A stretch of DNA of 64,000 bases, taken from assembly GCF_037027445.1 (NCBI RefSeq), contig NZ_JBANDL010000002.1:1364001-1428000 (forward strand). Direction: 5' to 3'. This document shows, piece after piece, positions 48,960 to 58,315 of the stretch (its first letter is position 1; every line of letters starts with the position of its first letter). The position numbers were made by a program, and so were the translations under genes. This DNA comes from Lysobacter firmicutimachus (GTDB lineage Bacteria; Pseudomonadota; Gammaproteobacteria; Xanthomonadales; Xanthomonadaceae). A model generated the notes under the pieces. The model was not told where the DNA came from. It did no database searches and saw nothing but the letters and a program-made list of their open reading frames with translations.

Positions 48960-49065
48960 GGGATTGGGGAGTTGGGATTCGGGGATTGGCAAAGCGAAAC
49001 GGCGCAGCGGCGAGGAAGCGGTTGGGGAGGGATCGCGTCGACGAATCCCCATTCCCGAATCCCGG
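48960..49065. repeat. GGGATTCGGGATTGG-type inverted repeat between tdh and kbl
   Basis: GGATTGGGGAGTTGGGATTC-like sequence from 48960 faces GAATCCCCATTCCCGAATCC at 49042-49062. The element begins immediately at the kbl start, so the hairpin would lie right before the kbl ribosome binding site in the tdh-kbl mRNA. Confidence 0.75.
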
Positions 49066-49071
49066 CTCTCG

Positions 49072-50106
49072 TCAATTCCAGCTAAGCACGACCTTGCCCG
49101 CCTTGCCCGCTTCCATCAGGTCGAAGCCCTTCTGGAATTCGTCGATCGGCAGCTGGTGGGTCAGCACCTTGCCGAGCGGGAAGCCGGACAGCACCAGCTG
49201 GGTCATCTTGTACCAGGTCTCGTACATCTTGCGGCCGTAGATGCCGTGCAGGGTCAGGCCCTTGAAGATGATCTTGTCCCAGTCGGCGCCGGCGCCCTTG
49301 GGCATGATGCCGAGCATGGCGATCTTGCCGCCGTGGTACATGCAGTCGAGCATGTCGTTGAAGGCGCGCGGGTTGCCGCTCATCTCCAGGCCGACGTCGA
49401 AGCCTTCCATGTGCAGGTCGGCCATCACGTCCTTGAGCGACTGGTTGGCGACGTTGACCACGCGGGTCGCGCCCATGTCGGCGGCCAGTTTGAGGCGGAA
49501 GTCGTTGACGTCGGTGACCACCACGTTGCGCGCGCCGATGTGCTTGCAGATGCCGGCGGCGATGATGCCGATCGGGCCGGCGCCGGTGATGAGCACGTCC
49601 TCGCCGACCACGTCGAACTCCAGCGCGCAATGCGCGGCGTTGCCGTAGGGGTCGAAGAACGCGGCCAGTTCGCTCGGGATCTGGTCCGGGATCGGCCACA
49701 GGTTGCTGGCCGGCATGACGATGTATTCGGCGAAGGCGCCGTTGCGGTTGACGCCGATGCCGGTGGTGTTCGGGCACAGGTGCTGGCGGCCGGCGCGGCA
49801 GTTGCGGCAATGGCCGCAGACGATGTGGCCTTCGGCCGAGACGCGCTGGCCCGGGCGGTAGCCGGTGACGCCGGGGCCGAGGTCGACGATGCGGCCGACG
49901 AACTCGTGGCCGATCACCAGGCCGGGCTTGATCGTGCGCTGGCTCCAGTCGTCCCACAGGTAGATGTGCAGGTCGGTGCCGCAGATCGCGGTTTTCTCCA
50001 GCTTGATCAGCACCTCGTTCGGACCCGGCACCGGTACCGGCACCTCTTCCATCCAGATGCCCTTGCCGGCTTCGCGCTTGACCAGTGCCTTCATCGTTTG
50101 CGTCAT
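49072..50106 (-). CDS. tdh: L-threonine 3-dehydrogenase
   Basis: 344 residues, standard for the zinc-dependent MDR-type Tdh. It oxidises threonine to 2-amino-3-oxobutyrate with NAD. Catalytic zinc ligands: Cys of [10 protein letters not shown] and His of IGHEFVG; structural zinc: [15 protein letters not shown]. The NAD fold has [19 protein letters not shown]. The ATG at 50106 is used; a second ATG four codons in is possible. It is upstream of kbl and divergent from the first S46 peptidase gene. Confidence 0.96.
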   Translation of the reverse strand: MTQTMKALVKREAGKGIWMEEVPVPVPGPNEVLIKLEKTAICGTDLHIYLWDDWSQRTIKPGLVIGHEFVGRIVDLGPGVTGYRPGQRVSAEGHIVCGHCRNCRAGRQHLCPNTTGIGVNRNGAFAEYIVMPASNLWPIPDQIPSELAAFFDPYGNAAHCALEFDVVGEDVLITGAGPIGIIAAGICKHIGARNVVVTDVNDFRLKLAADMGATRVVNVANQSLKDVMADLHMEGFDVGLEMSGNPRAFNDMLDCMYHGGKIAMLGIMPKGAGADWDKIIFKGLTLHGIYGRKMYETWYKMTQLVLSGFPLGKVLTHQLPIDEFQKGFDLMEAGKAGKVVLSWN

Positions 50107-50252
50107 GGGGTCGTTACCTGAGAGCCGCGGCGCCGCCGCGCGGGAAAGAAGCGCGAATTATACGCCGCCGCCCCGGGGCGGGCCGGGCCCGGGTTTGCCG
50201 GGGTCGGCCGGCTTGGCCTATCGTCGCGGCTTCGTAATGTCCCGGAACGACC

Positions 50253-52406
50253 ATGCGCCCCCGTGTGTTAGCCCTGTCCCTGGCCCTGTGCGCGACCGCC
50301 GCCCAGGCCGATGAAGGCATGTGGATGCCTTCGCAATTGCCCGAGATCGCGCGCCAGCTGCGCGCCGCCGGCTTCCAGGGCGATCCCGCCGATTTGGCCG
50401 AGTTGACCCGCGCGCCGATGAACGCGGTGGTCAAGGTCGGCGGCGCCACGGGTGCCTTCGTCTCCGCCGACGGCCTGGTGCTGACCAACCACCACGTTGC
50501 GTTCGGCGTGATCCAGTACAACTCCAAGCCCGAGCGCGACCTGATCCACGACGGCTTCGTCGCCGCCGACCGCGCCGCCGAGCTGCCGGCCAACCCCGAC
50601 TTCCGGGTGCTGGTCACCACCGGCTTCGACAAGGTCACCGAGCGCGTGCTCAAGGACGCGCGCGGCAAACGCGGCCGCGCCTACTACGACGCGGTCGACG
50701 CGGCCAGCAAGGCGCTGGTCGCCGAGTGCGAGCGCGAAGCGGGCTATCGCTGCAGCGTCGCCAACATGTACTACGGCACCGACTTCTATCTGATCCGCCA
50801 GCTCGAGCTGCGCGATGTGCGCCTGGTGTACGCGCCGCCGGACAGCATCGGCAACTACGGCGACGAGGTCGACAACTTCGTCTGGCCGCGCCACAGCGGC
50901 GACTTCACCTTGCTGCGCGCCTACGTCGGCAAGGACGGCCAGCCCGCCGACTACTCGCCCGACAACGTGCCCTACGCGCCGCCGGGGCATCTGCAGGTCG
51001 CCACCGAGCCGGTGCGCGAGGGCGACTACGCCATGCTCGCCGGCTATCCGGGCGTGACCTTCCGCCACCGCATGGCGTCCGAGTTCGTCCAGCAGATCGA
51101 GTGGCAGCTGCCGTCGCGAGTGGATCTGTACGCGGGCATGATCAAGACCATCGAGGCCGCCGCCGGCAACGACCCCGAGGCCAAGGTGCGCTACGCCGCC
51201 CAGGTCGCCGGCTTCAAGAACACCCTCAAGCGCGCCCAGGGCGAGCTCGACGGCCTGCGCCGCAGCGACGCGGTGCGGGTGCGGCGCGAGGACGAGGCGG
51301 CGATGCTGGCGTGGCTGGACAAACAGGCCGGCGCGCGCGCGACCCGGGCCGATATCGACTCGACCCAGAAGGTCCTCGACGCCGGCGCGGCCACGCGCGA
51401 GCGCGACCAGTTGTTGACCGCGATCCGCAGCCAGGCGCAACTGCTCGGCGCCGCGTTGACCGTGCAACGCCTGGCGCTGGAACGGGCCAAGCCCGACGCC
51501 GAGCGCGAATCGGGCTATCAACAGCGCGACGAGACCTTGATCGCCGGGCGCCTCAAGCAGGTGCAGCGCCGCTACTGGCCGGCGGTGGAGAAGGAGCTGC
51601 TGCGTCATCTGCTGCTGCAGTACAAGGCGCTGCCGAAGACTCTGCGCGTGGCCGAAATCGACCGCGTGTTCGAAGGCGAGGACGAGGCCGCGCTCAAGCG
51701 CAGCATCGATGCGCTGTACGCGCACACCGGTTTCGGCGAAGAAGCCGCGCGCCTGGAGGCGATGAAGAGCGACGCCAAGGCGCTGCAGTCTTCGGACGAT
51801 TCGCTGCTGCGCGCGGCGGCGGCGCTGATGCCGGCCTTCCTGCGCATCGAGGAAGAGGGCAAGGTGCGCGAAGGCGAACTGCTGCGCCTGCGCCCGGCCT
51901 ACATGCGCGCCTTGATCGCGTACCGGCACTCCCAAGGCCGCGCGGTGTACCCGGACGCGAACTCGACCCTGCGGGTCAGCTACGGTGCGGTCAGCACGAT
52001 GGACCCGCGCGACGGCGTGCGCTACCAGGCCCTGACCACGGTCCAGGGCATCCTCGAGAAACACACCGGCAGCAAGCCCTTCGACGCGCCGCAGTCGCTG
52101 CGCGAGGCCATCGCCAAGGGCGATTTCGGCAGCACCGCCGATCCGCAGCTCAAGACCCAGACCGTCGACTTCCTGACCAACCTGGACACCACCGGCGGCA
52201 ACTCCGGTTCGCCGGTGCTGGACGCCCGCGGCCGCCTGATCGGCTTGAACTTCGACAGCAACTGGGAGGCGGTCAGCGCCAGTTGGATGTACGACCCGCG
52301 CTACAAGCGCGCGATCCACGTCGACATGCGCTACCTGCGCTGGCTGCTGGCCAAGGTGTATCCGGCGCCGCATCTGCTGAAGGAAATGCAGTTGCCGGCG
52401 GAATGA
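50253..52406 (+). CDS. S46-family dipeptidyl peptidase, paralogue 1 (S1 residue Ser)
   Basis: 717 residues with signal peptide MRPRVLALSLALCATAAQA, then the family N-terminus DEGMWMPSQLPEIARQL. These exopeptidases release dipeptides from peptides in the periplasm. Catalytic His is in LTNHH (80-81), Asp in DNFVWPRHSGDF, and Ser651 in TGGNSGSPVLD. The residue 18 positions after the serine, which in DPP7/DPP11 sets P1 preference (Gly or Arg), is Ser669 here. First of three S46 genes in a row, and the most diverged: it lacks the Cys of the GGCTASF segment (GGATGAF here). Confidence 0.95.
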   Translation: MRPRVLALSLALCATAAQADEGMWMPSQLPEIARQLRAAGFQGDPADLAELTRAPMNAVVKVGGATGAFVSADGLVLTNHHVAFGVIQYNSKPERDLIHDGFVAADRAAELPANPDFRVLVTTGFDKVTERVLKDARGKRGRAYYDAVDAASKALVAECEREAGYRCSVANMYYGTDFYLIRQLELRDVRLVYAPPDSIGNYGDEVDNFVWPRHSGDFTLLRAYVGKDGQPADYSPDNVPYAPPGHLQVATEPVREGDYAMLAGYPGVTFRHRMASEFVQQIEWQLPSRVDLYAGMIKTIEAAAGNDPEAKVRYAAQVAGFKNTLKRAQGELDGLRRSDAVRVRREDEAAMLAWLDKQAGARATRADIDSTQKVLDAGAATRERDQLLTAIRSQAQLLGAALTVQRLALERAKPDAERESGYQQRDETLIAGRLKQVQRRYWPAVEKELLRHLLLQYKALPKTLRVAEIDRVFEGEDEAALKRSIDALYAHTGFGEEAARLEAMKSDAKALQSSDDSLLRAAAALMPAFLRIEEEGKVREGELLRLRPAYMRALIAYRHSQGRAVYPDANSTLRVSYGAVSTMDPRDGVRYQALTTVQGILEKHTGSKPFDAPQSLREAIAKGDFGSTADPQLKTQTVDFLTNLDTTGGNSGSPVLDARGRLIGLNFDSNWEAVSASWMYDPRYKRAIHVDMRYLRWLLAKVYPAPHLLKEMQLPAE

Positions 52407-52543
52407 GGCCGGAACAGGAGGCGGCGGACAGCGGGGCGGCTTTCCCTGTCCCGTCTGCTGATCCTCGGCCAAGCGCTATCTCATTGATTCCGTTGCAAGT
52501 TAAACTCGCAATCCATTTTTCTTCGTCGATCAGGGGTATACGC

Positions 52544-54727
52544 ATGCGCTACACGACATTGGCCGCGGCCGTCGCGGCCGGGACGCTGGGCTTGGGCCTG
52601 GCCACGACGGCCGGCGCCGTCGAAGGCATGTGGGTGCCGCAGCAGTTGCCGGAGATTTCCGCGCCGCTGAAGAAGGCCGGACTCAAGCTCGACGCCAAGC
52701 AACTGGCCAACCTCACCGGCGATCCGATGGGCGCGGTGGTCTCGCTCGGCGGCTGCACCGCCAGCTTCGTCTCGCCGCGCGGCCTGGTGGTGACCAACCA
52801 TCATTGCGCCTACGGCGCCATCCAGCTCAATTCGACCGCGCAGAAGAACCTGATGCGCGACGGCTTCAACGCCGCCACGCCGGGCGAGGAAGTTTCGGCC
52901 GGTCCGGCCTCGCGCATCTACGTGCTGGATTCGATCCAGGACGTGACCGCGCAGATCAAGGCCGCGATCGACGAGGCGGTCGAGCCGATCGACCGCACCC
53001 ATGCGCTGGAGACCGTGCAGAAGCGCCTGATCGCGCAGTGCGAGGCCGAACCGGGCTACGGCTGCGAGGTCTACAGCTTCTTCGGCGGCAGCACCTACCG
53101 CCTGTTCCGCCGCATCGAGATCAAGGACGTGCGCCTGGTCTACGCGCCGCCCGGCAGCGTCGGCAACTACGGCGGCGAAGTCGACAACTGGATGTGGCCG
53201 CGCCACACTGGCGACTTCTCCTTCTATCGCGCCTATGTCGGCAAGGACGGCAAGCCGGCCGCATACTCGAAGGACAACGTGCCCTACCAGCCCCGGCACT
53301 ACCTGAAGATCGCCGACAAGCCGCTGGGCGAGGGCGATTTCGTCATGGTCGCCGGGTACCCGGGCCGCACCAACCGCTACGCCCTGGCGGCGGAGTTCGA
53401 CGCCACCGAAGGCTGGGCGTACCCGACCATCGCCCAGCACTACAAGAACCTGGTCGCCCTGGTCGGCGAAACCGCGAAAAAGGACCCCGAGATCGGGGTC
53501 AAGTACGCCAGCACCGTGCGCGGCTGGCAGAACACGCTGAAGAACTACGACGGTCAGCTGGAAGGCTTCGAACGCGTCGGCGTGTCCAAGAAGAAGCACG
53601 CCGACGAAGACGCGGTGTTGGCCTGGCTGGGCAAGCGCGGCAAGGCCGGCGCGCCGGCGCTGGCCGGTCACGCCAAGCTGGTCGAGCTGATCGAAGCGTC
53701 CAATGCGCACCGCGACCGCGACCTGGTGTTCTCGCAGCTGCGCCGCTTGGGCGTGGTCGCCGCCTCGGGCACGCTGTACCGGCTCGCGGTCGAGCGCGCC
53801 AAGCCCGACGCCGAGCGCGAGCCCGGCTATCAGCAGCGCGACCTGCCGTCGATCAAGGCCGCGCTGGAGCAGATGGAGCGCCGCTACGACCCGCGCATGG
53901 ACCGCGAGCTGCAGGCCTATTGGCTGCGCGAGTACCTCAAGCTGCCGGCCGGCGAGCGCATCGCCGAACTCGACCGTTGGCTCGGCGGCAACGACGAGAA
54001 GGCGATCAAGCGTGGCCTGGACAAGCTAGCCAAGACCAAGCTCGGCAGCACCAAGGAGCGCCTGGCGTTGCTCGACGACGACCGCGCCGCGATGGACAAG
54101 AGCCGCGATCCGGCGATCCAGCTGGCCAAGGCGCTGTACCCGGCGGTGCTGCGCCTGGAGCAGGAAGGCAAGGCCCGCGACGGCGAAGCGCTGGTCGCGC
54201 GCCCGGCCTACCTGCAGGGCGTGATCGACTACCGCAAGAGCAAGAAGCAGGCGGTCTACCCGGACGCCAACTCGACCCTGCGCATCACCTTCGGCAACGT
54301 CAAGGCGTACACCAAGCTCGACGGCAGCAAGCAGGCCGCGTTCACCAAGCTCGAGGAAGTCGCGGCCAAGGCCACCGGCGAAGAGCCCTTCGACGCTCCG
54401 CAGAGCCTGCTCGACGCGATCGCGGGCAAGCAGTACGGCGGCCTGAGCGACAAGCGCCTGAAGACGGTGCCGGTGAACTTCCTGTCCGACCTGGACATCA
54501 CCGGCGGCAACTCCGGTTCGCCGGTGTTGGACGGCGAGGGCAAGCTGGTCGGCCTGGCCTTCGACGGCAACTGGGAATCGGTGAGCTCGAACTGGCTGTT
54601 CGACCCGACCATGACCCGGATGATCTCGGTCGACCAGCGTTACATGCGCTGGATCATGCAGGAGGTCTATCCGGCGCCGCAGCTGCTGACCGAGCTGGGC
54701 GTGCCGATGCAGAAGCCGAAGAAGTAA
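52544..54727 (+). CDS. S46-family dipeptidyl peptidase, paralogue 2 (DPP7-like, S1 residue Gly)
   Basis: 727 residues from the ATG at 52544; signal peptide MRYTTLAAAVAAGTLGLGLA...AGA, mature start VEGMWVPQQLPEI. Catalytic His in VTNHHC (86-87), Asp in NWMWPRHTGDF, Ser657 in TGGNSGSPVLD. Gly675 lies 18 residues after the serine (AFDGNWESVS), as in DPP7/DAP BII enzymes that prefer hydrophobic P1 residues. The gene is 137 bp after paralogue 1 and ends in its own strong terminator. Confidence 0.96.
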   Translation: MRYTTLAAAVAAGTLGLGLATTAGAVEGMWVPQQLPEISAPLKKAGLKLDAKQLANLTGDPMGAVVSLGGCTASFVSPRGLVVTNHHCAYGAIQLNSTAQKNLMRDGFNAATPGEEVSAGPASRIYVLDSIQDVTAQIKAAIDEAVEPIDRTHALETVQKRLIAQCEAEPGYGCEVYSFFGGSTYRLFRRIEIKDVRLVYAPPGSVGNYGGEVDNWMWPRHTGDFSFYRAYVGKDGKPAAYSKDNVPYQPRHYLKIADKPLGEGDFVMVAGYPGRTNRYALAAEFDATEGWAYPTIAQHYKNLVALVGETAKKDPEIGVKYASTVRGWQNTLKNYDGQLEGFERVGVSKKKHADEDAVLAWLGKRGKAGAPALAGHAKLVELIEASNAHRDRDLVFSQLRRLGVVAASGTLYRLAVERAKPDAEREPGYQQRDLPSIKAALEQMERRYDPRMDRELQAYWLREYLKLPAGERIAELDRWLGGNDEKAIKRGLDKLAKTKLGSTKERLALLDDDRAAMDKSRDPAIQLAKALYPAVLRLEQEGKARDGEALVARPAYLQGVIDYRKSKKQAVYPDANSTLRITFGNVKAYTKLDGSKQAAFTKLEEVAAKATGEEPFDAPQSLLDAIAGKQYGGLSDKRLKTVPVNFLSDLDITGGNSGSPVLDGEGKLVGLAFDGNWESVSSNWLFDPTMTRMISVDQRYMRWIMQEVYPAPQLLTELGVPMQKPKK

Positions 54728-54763
54728 GACGCTTCGCGCCGCGGTACCATGGATCCAAAAACG

Positions 54764-54791
54764 CCGGCCGCCTAGCGGCCGGTTTTTTTTT
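54764..54791 (+). terminator. Rho-independent terminator after S46 paralogue 2
   Basis: CCGGCCGC-CTA-GCGGCCGG (54764-54782) followed by nine T. An A-run on the left side means it could also work from the other strand. Confidence 0.95.
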
Positions 54792-54811
54792 GCGCCGGCC
54801 GCGTACGGCTC

Positions 54812-54968
54812 GTAGGAGCGGCGTGAGCCCCGACATCCGAAGCGGTGTATGCAAGCGCGGCGGCCGGGCTGCGGATACCGGAATTGCGGTGCCGAACCGT
54901 GTCGCGCCGCTTCGGCCGATGGCGTGGTATTTCACCGTTTCGGATGTCGCGGCTCACGCCGCTCCTAC
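54812..54968. repeat. GTAGGAGCGGCG palindromic repeat, long form
   Basis: Starts GTAGGAGCGGCGTGAGCCCC and ends with GGATGTCGCGGCTCACGCCG then CTCCTAC, about 157 bp. The interior holds the same ACCACGCC/GGCGTGGT-type core as the copies at 57388-57759 but reversed. A half copy of the GGGATT repeat follows at 55004-55020. Confidence 0.8.
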
Positions 54969-55181
54969 AGGGACAGGGTTCGCAAGGACTGCGCCTGCTC
55001 TTGCTAATCCCCAATCCCCGCGTTAACGGAAATTTAGCGCCCGTACCCGCGCAATCTGAGCGTTGGGTGAAGCCATGTCCCGGCCGGCCGCCGCGCGATC
55101 GCCGCCGGCCGCATCCGGCATGGCCTTGGCCGAAACAGCCGGGCTAGACTCGTCCTCCCTTCGAGTCGATCGGACGTCTGG

Positions 55182-57377
55182 ATGCGATACACGGTGCTGG
55201 CCCGCGCGGTGGTTGTGGCAGGAGGCTTGTTCGGCCTGGCGGCCTGGAACGGTCCCGCGCTTGCGGTCGAAGGCCTGTGGACGCCGTCGCAATGGCCGGA
55301 ACTGGCGCCGCAGCTCAAGCAGGCCGGCCTGCGCGCCACGCCCAAGCAACTGGCGCAGTGGGCCGATCCCAAGGGCGATCCGCTCGGCGCGGTGGTGCCG
55401 CTGGGCAGCTGCACCGCCAGCTTCGTCTCGCCCAAGGGATTGTTGCTGACCAATCACCATTGCGCGCTCGGCGCGATCCAGCTCAATTCCACCGCGCAGA
55501 AGAATTTGCTGCGCGACGGCTTCCGCACCGGCACCAACAACGACGAGGTCTCGGCCGGGCCGAACGCGCGGATCTTCGTGCTCGACTCGGTGCAGGACGT
55601 GACCGCGCGGGTGCAGACGGCGCTAAGCGCCGCCGCCGATCCGCTGGCGCGGATCGCCGCGCTCGACGCGCTGGAGCGGCAGCTGATCGCCGAATGCGAA
55701 GCCGAGCGCGGCTATGCCTGCCGCTTGTACAGCTACAGCGGCGGCAACCGCTATCAGCTCCAGCGCAATATCGAGATCCGCGACCTGCGCCTGGTCTATG
55801 CGCCGCCGGACAGCATCGGCAACTTCGGCGGCGAGAACGACAACTGGATGTGGCCGCGCCACACCGGCGACTTCGCTTTCTATCGCGCCTACGTCGGCCA
55901 GGACGGCAAACCGGCGGCGTTCGCCATCGACAACGTGCCCTATCAGCCCAAGCGCTGGCTCAAGATCGCCGACAAGCCGCTGGGCGCTGGCGATTTCGTC
56001 GCCGTGGCCGGCTTTCCGAGCCTGACCAACCGTTATGCGATGGCCGACGACTTCGCCGCCAACGCCGACTGGACTTATCCGACCGTGGCCGGGCATTACC
56101 GCCGCCTGGCCGCGCTGGTCGAAAGCGAGACGCGCAAGAGCCCCGAGATCGCCGGCAAGTACGCCGCGACCGTGCGCGGCTGGCAGGGCGCGGCGGTCAA
56201 CTACGACCGCCAGCTCGAGGGTTTCCGCCGCGCCGGCGCGGTCCAGGCCAAGCGCGAGGAAGAAGCCGCGCTGCTGGCCTGGCTGCGCAAGCAGGGCGCG
56301 GCCGGCGAGCCGGCGCTGGCCGCGCATGCGCGCCTGCTCGAACTCGGCGCGCAGGCGCGCGCAGTGCGCGAGCGCGAGCTGATCCTGGGCCAGCTGTTCG
56401 CGACCGGCTCGCTGGGCGCGGCGACCCAGCTCTACCGCAACTCGATCGAGCGGGCCAAGCCCGATGCACAGCGCGAGGCGGGCTATCGCCAGCGCGACGC
56501 GGCCGCGTTCGAGAACGGCCTGCGCCAGGCCGATCGCCGTTCCGATCCGCGCGTGGACCGGGCGCTGTACGACTACTGGCTGCGCGAGTACCTCAAGCTG
56601 CCCAAGGAACAGCGCGTCGCCGCGCTGGACCAGTGGCTGGAAGGCGACGACGAGAAGGCGGTCAAGCGCGCCCTCGACCGTCTGGGCAAGGCGCGCCTGG
56701 GCACGCCGGAGCAGCGCGCCGGTTGGCTCAAGGCCGACAGCGCCGCGTTCGAGAAGAGCAAGGACGGCGCGATCCAGTTCGCGATCGCGGCGATGCCGAC
56801 CCTGCTGCAATCCGAGCGCGACATCCGCAACCGCGCCGGCGAAACCCTGAGCGTGCGGCCGGCCTACCTCAAGGCGCTGGCCGATTTCCGCAAGAGCCAG
56901 GGGCGCGTCGCCTATCCCGACGCCAACGGTTCGCTGCGCCTGGGCTACGGCACGGTCGTCGCCTACACCAAGGACGGCGGCGCCAAACCATTGCCGTTCA
57001 CCCGGGCCGAGGAGATCGCCGCGCGGCATACCGGCAGCGAGCCGTTCAAGGCGCCGCCGGTGCTGCTGGAGGGCGTGCGCACCAAGCGCTACGGCGCGCT
57101 GGCCGACAAGCGACTGGGCTCGTTGCCGGTGAACTTCCTGTCCGACCTGGACATCAGCGGCGGCAACTCGGGCTCGCCGGTGCTGGACGGGCAGGGCAAG
57201 TTGGCCGGCCTGGTGTTCGACAGCAACCTGGAGTCGGTGAGCGCGAGCTGGGTGTTCGATCCGGCCGCGACGCGGACGATCTCGGTGGATCAGCGCTATA
57301 TGCGCTGGATCATGCAGGAGGTGTTCCCGGCGCCGCGCCTGCTGGCCGAGATGGGCGTGCCTGCCGGCGGCAAATAG
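55182..57377 (+). CDS. S46-family dipeptidyl peptidase, paralogue 3 (S1 residue Ser)
   Basis: 731 residues. Signal peptide MRYTVLARAVVVAGGLFGLAA...ALA, mature start VEGLWTPSQWPELAPQL. Catalytic His in LTNHHC (92-93), Asp in NWMWPRHTGDF, Ser663 in SGGNSGSPVLD. The specificity position is Ser681 (VFDSNLESVS), and the following Trp of the other family members is Leu. Overall it is closer to paralogue 2 than to paralogue 1 (shared GSCTASF, QLNSTAQKNL, DEVSAGP). It probably cleaves a different set of N-terminal dipeptides. Confidence 0.95.
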   Translation: MRYTVLARAVVVAGGLFGLAAWNGPALAVEGLWTPSQWPELAPQLKQAGLRATPKQLAQWADPKGDPLGAVVPLGSCTASFVSPKGLLLTNHHCALGAIQLNSTAQKNLLRDGFRTGTNNDEVSAGPNARIFVLDSVQDVTARVQTALSAAADPLARIAALDALERQLIAECEAERGYACRLYSYSGGNRYQLQRNIEIRDLRLVYAPPDSIGNFGGENDNWMWPRHTGDFAFYRAYVGQDGKPAAFAIDNVPYQPKRWLKIADKPLGAGDFVAVAGFPSLTNRYAMADDFAANADWTYPTVAGHYRRLAALVESETRKSPEIAGKYAATVRGWQGAAVNYDRQLEGFRRAGAVQAKREEEAALLAWLRKQGAAGEPALAAHARLLELGAQARAVRERELILGQLFATGSLGAATQLYRNSIERAKPDAQREAGYRQRDAAAFENGLRQADRRSDPRVDRALYDYWLREYLKLPKEQRVAALDQWLEGDDEKAVKRALDRLGKARLGTPEQRAGWLKADSAAFEKSKDGAIQFAIAAMPTLLQSERDIRNRAGETLSVRPAYLKALADFRKSQGRVAYPDANGSLRLGYGTVVAYTKDGGAKPLPFTRAEEIAARHTGSEPFKAPPVLLEGVRTKRYGALADKRLGSLPVNFLSDLDISGGNSGSPVLDGQGKLAGLVFDSNLESVSASWVFDPAATRTISVDQRYMRWIMQEVFPAPRLLAEMGVPAGGK

Positions 57378-57387
57378 CGCCGCTTTT

Positions 57388-57573
57388 GTAGGAGCGGCGT
57401 CCCACGGGGATTTCCTTCGGTCATAAGCCGCGACCAACCGCAGCGGTGCAATACCACGCTGCGGCCGAAGCTCCGCTGCGACAAGACCAATCGCCTTTGC
57501 CGGGTCGGTTCTGGCTTCGGAAAGTCTCGCTCGCGTACATCGCTTCGGTTGTCGCGGCTGACGCCGCTCCTAC
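57388..57573. repeat. GTAGGAGCGGCG composite repeat, tandem copy A
   Basis: 186 bp bounded by GTAGGAGCGGCGT and ACGCCGCTCCTAC. A 23-25 bp insert (CCCACGGGGATTTCCTTCGG TCATA) interrupts the left arm. The interior runs from GCGACCAACCGCAGCGGTGC through CTTTGCCGGGTCGG to CATCGCTTCGGTTGTCGCGG. Confidence 0.9.
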
Positions 57574-57596
57574 AGGGGCGAGCGAGGCCGGCTCGT

Positions 57597-57759
57597 GTAG
57601 GAGCGGCGTCAGCCGCGACCAACCGCAGCGATGCAATACCACGCCGCCGGCCGAAGCCCCGCCGCGACTAGACCAATTGCCTTTGCCGGGTCGGTCCTGG
57701 CTTCGGGAACTCCCGCTCGCATACATCGCTCCGGCTGTCGCGGCTCACGCCGCTCCTAC
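57597..57759. repeat. GTAGGAGCGGCG composite repeat, tandem copy B
   Basis: 163 bp, same ends and interior as copy A without the left-arm insert; the two copies differ by scattered substitutions. Together they fill most of the gap between the third S46 gene and the small secreted protein gene. Confidence 0.9.
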
Positions 57760-57800
57760 AGGCGGCCGAGCGCATGCGGCGAATACAAGCGCGCCAACGA

Positions 57801-57827
57801 CGAAGGACCGGCGAGGCCGGTCCTTCG
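57801..57827 (-). terminator. Hairpin downstream of the first small secreted protein gene
   Basis: CGAAGGACCGGC-GAG-GCCGGTCCTTCG is a perfect 12-bp stem, 21 bp past the stop of the minus-strand gene at 57849. No T-run is present. Confidence 0.55.
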
Positions 57828-57848
57828 ATGCCGAACGCGCGCCAGGAA

Positions 57849-58076
57849 TCAGCGCGGATTGCAGACCAGGTGGCCGACGCTGTACTTGGCGGTGCGGACG
57901 CCGGATTCGGTCAGCACGCCTTCGCAGCTCATCTGGGCCTGGCCGACGACGTTACCGCTGGCGTCGAAGTAGACGTAGAACTCGCCGATTTCGTCCGGAC
58001 CCGGCGGGCGGGCGAGGGTGGTGGTGGCGACCAGGGCGGCGACCAGGCCGAGACCGAGGGCAAACGACTTACGCAT
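57849..58076 (-). CDS. Small secreted protein (DUF6289-like), copy 1
   Basis: 75 residues from the ATG at 58076. A signal peptide (MRKSFALGLGLVAALVATTTLA) leaves a mature peptide of about 53 residues: PPGPDEIGEFYVYFDASGNV, then a two-cysteine C-terminal part ending HLVCNPR. It resembles the small DUF6289-type proteins of Xanthomonadaceae, whose function is not known; the family name is from memory of the pattern. A related gene lies 239 bp upstream on the same strand. Confidence 0.75.
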   Translation of the reverse strand: MRKSFALGLGLVAALVATTTLARPPGPDEIGEFYVYFDASGNVVGQAQMSCEGVLTESGVRTAKYSVGHLVCNPR

Positions 58077-58315
58077 GGCGAACTCCTTATCGAGCAGTGG
58101 CGTTGCTAGGAAGATCCGGCGCAGGGCCGGATGTCGGCGATGTCCGCGCAGCACGCGCGCGCTGCGCGCCGGGCGTCGCTCGCGCCGGGCGGCGTTCGTG
58201 CGTCGCGCGCTGTTAGGACCGGTACGTTCGGTACCGTAACGACGATGCGTCCGCGAGGTTGCGACGCGCGCGGTCCCGGCCGCGGCTGCGTGCGATGCGC
58301 GGACGCAGACCGCGA

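Noticed and set aside
57388..57759. Insertion sequence or MITE of a known family
   Set aside because: No transposase frame and no target-site duplication could be identified by eye; the elements fit REP/BIME behaviour better.
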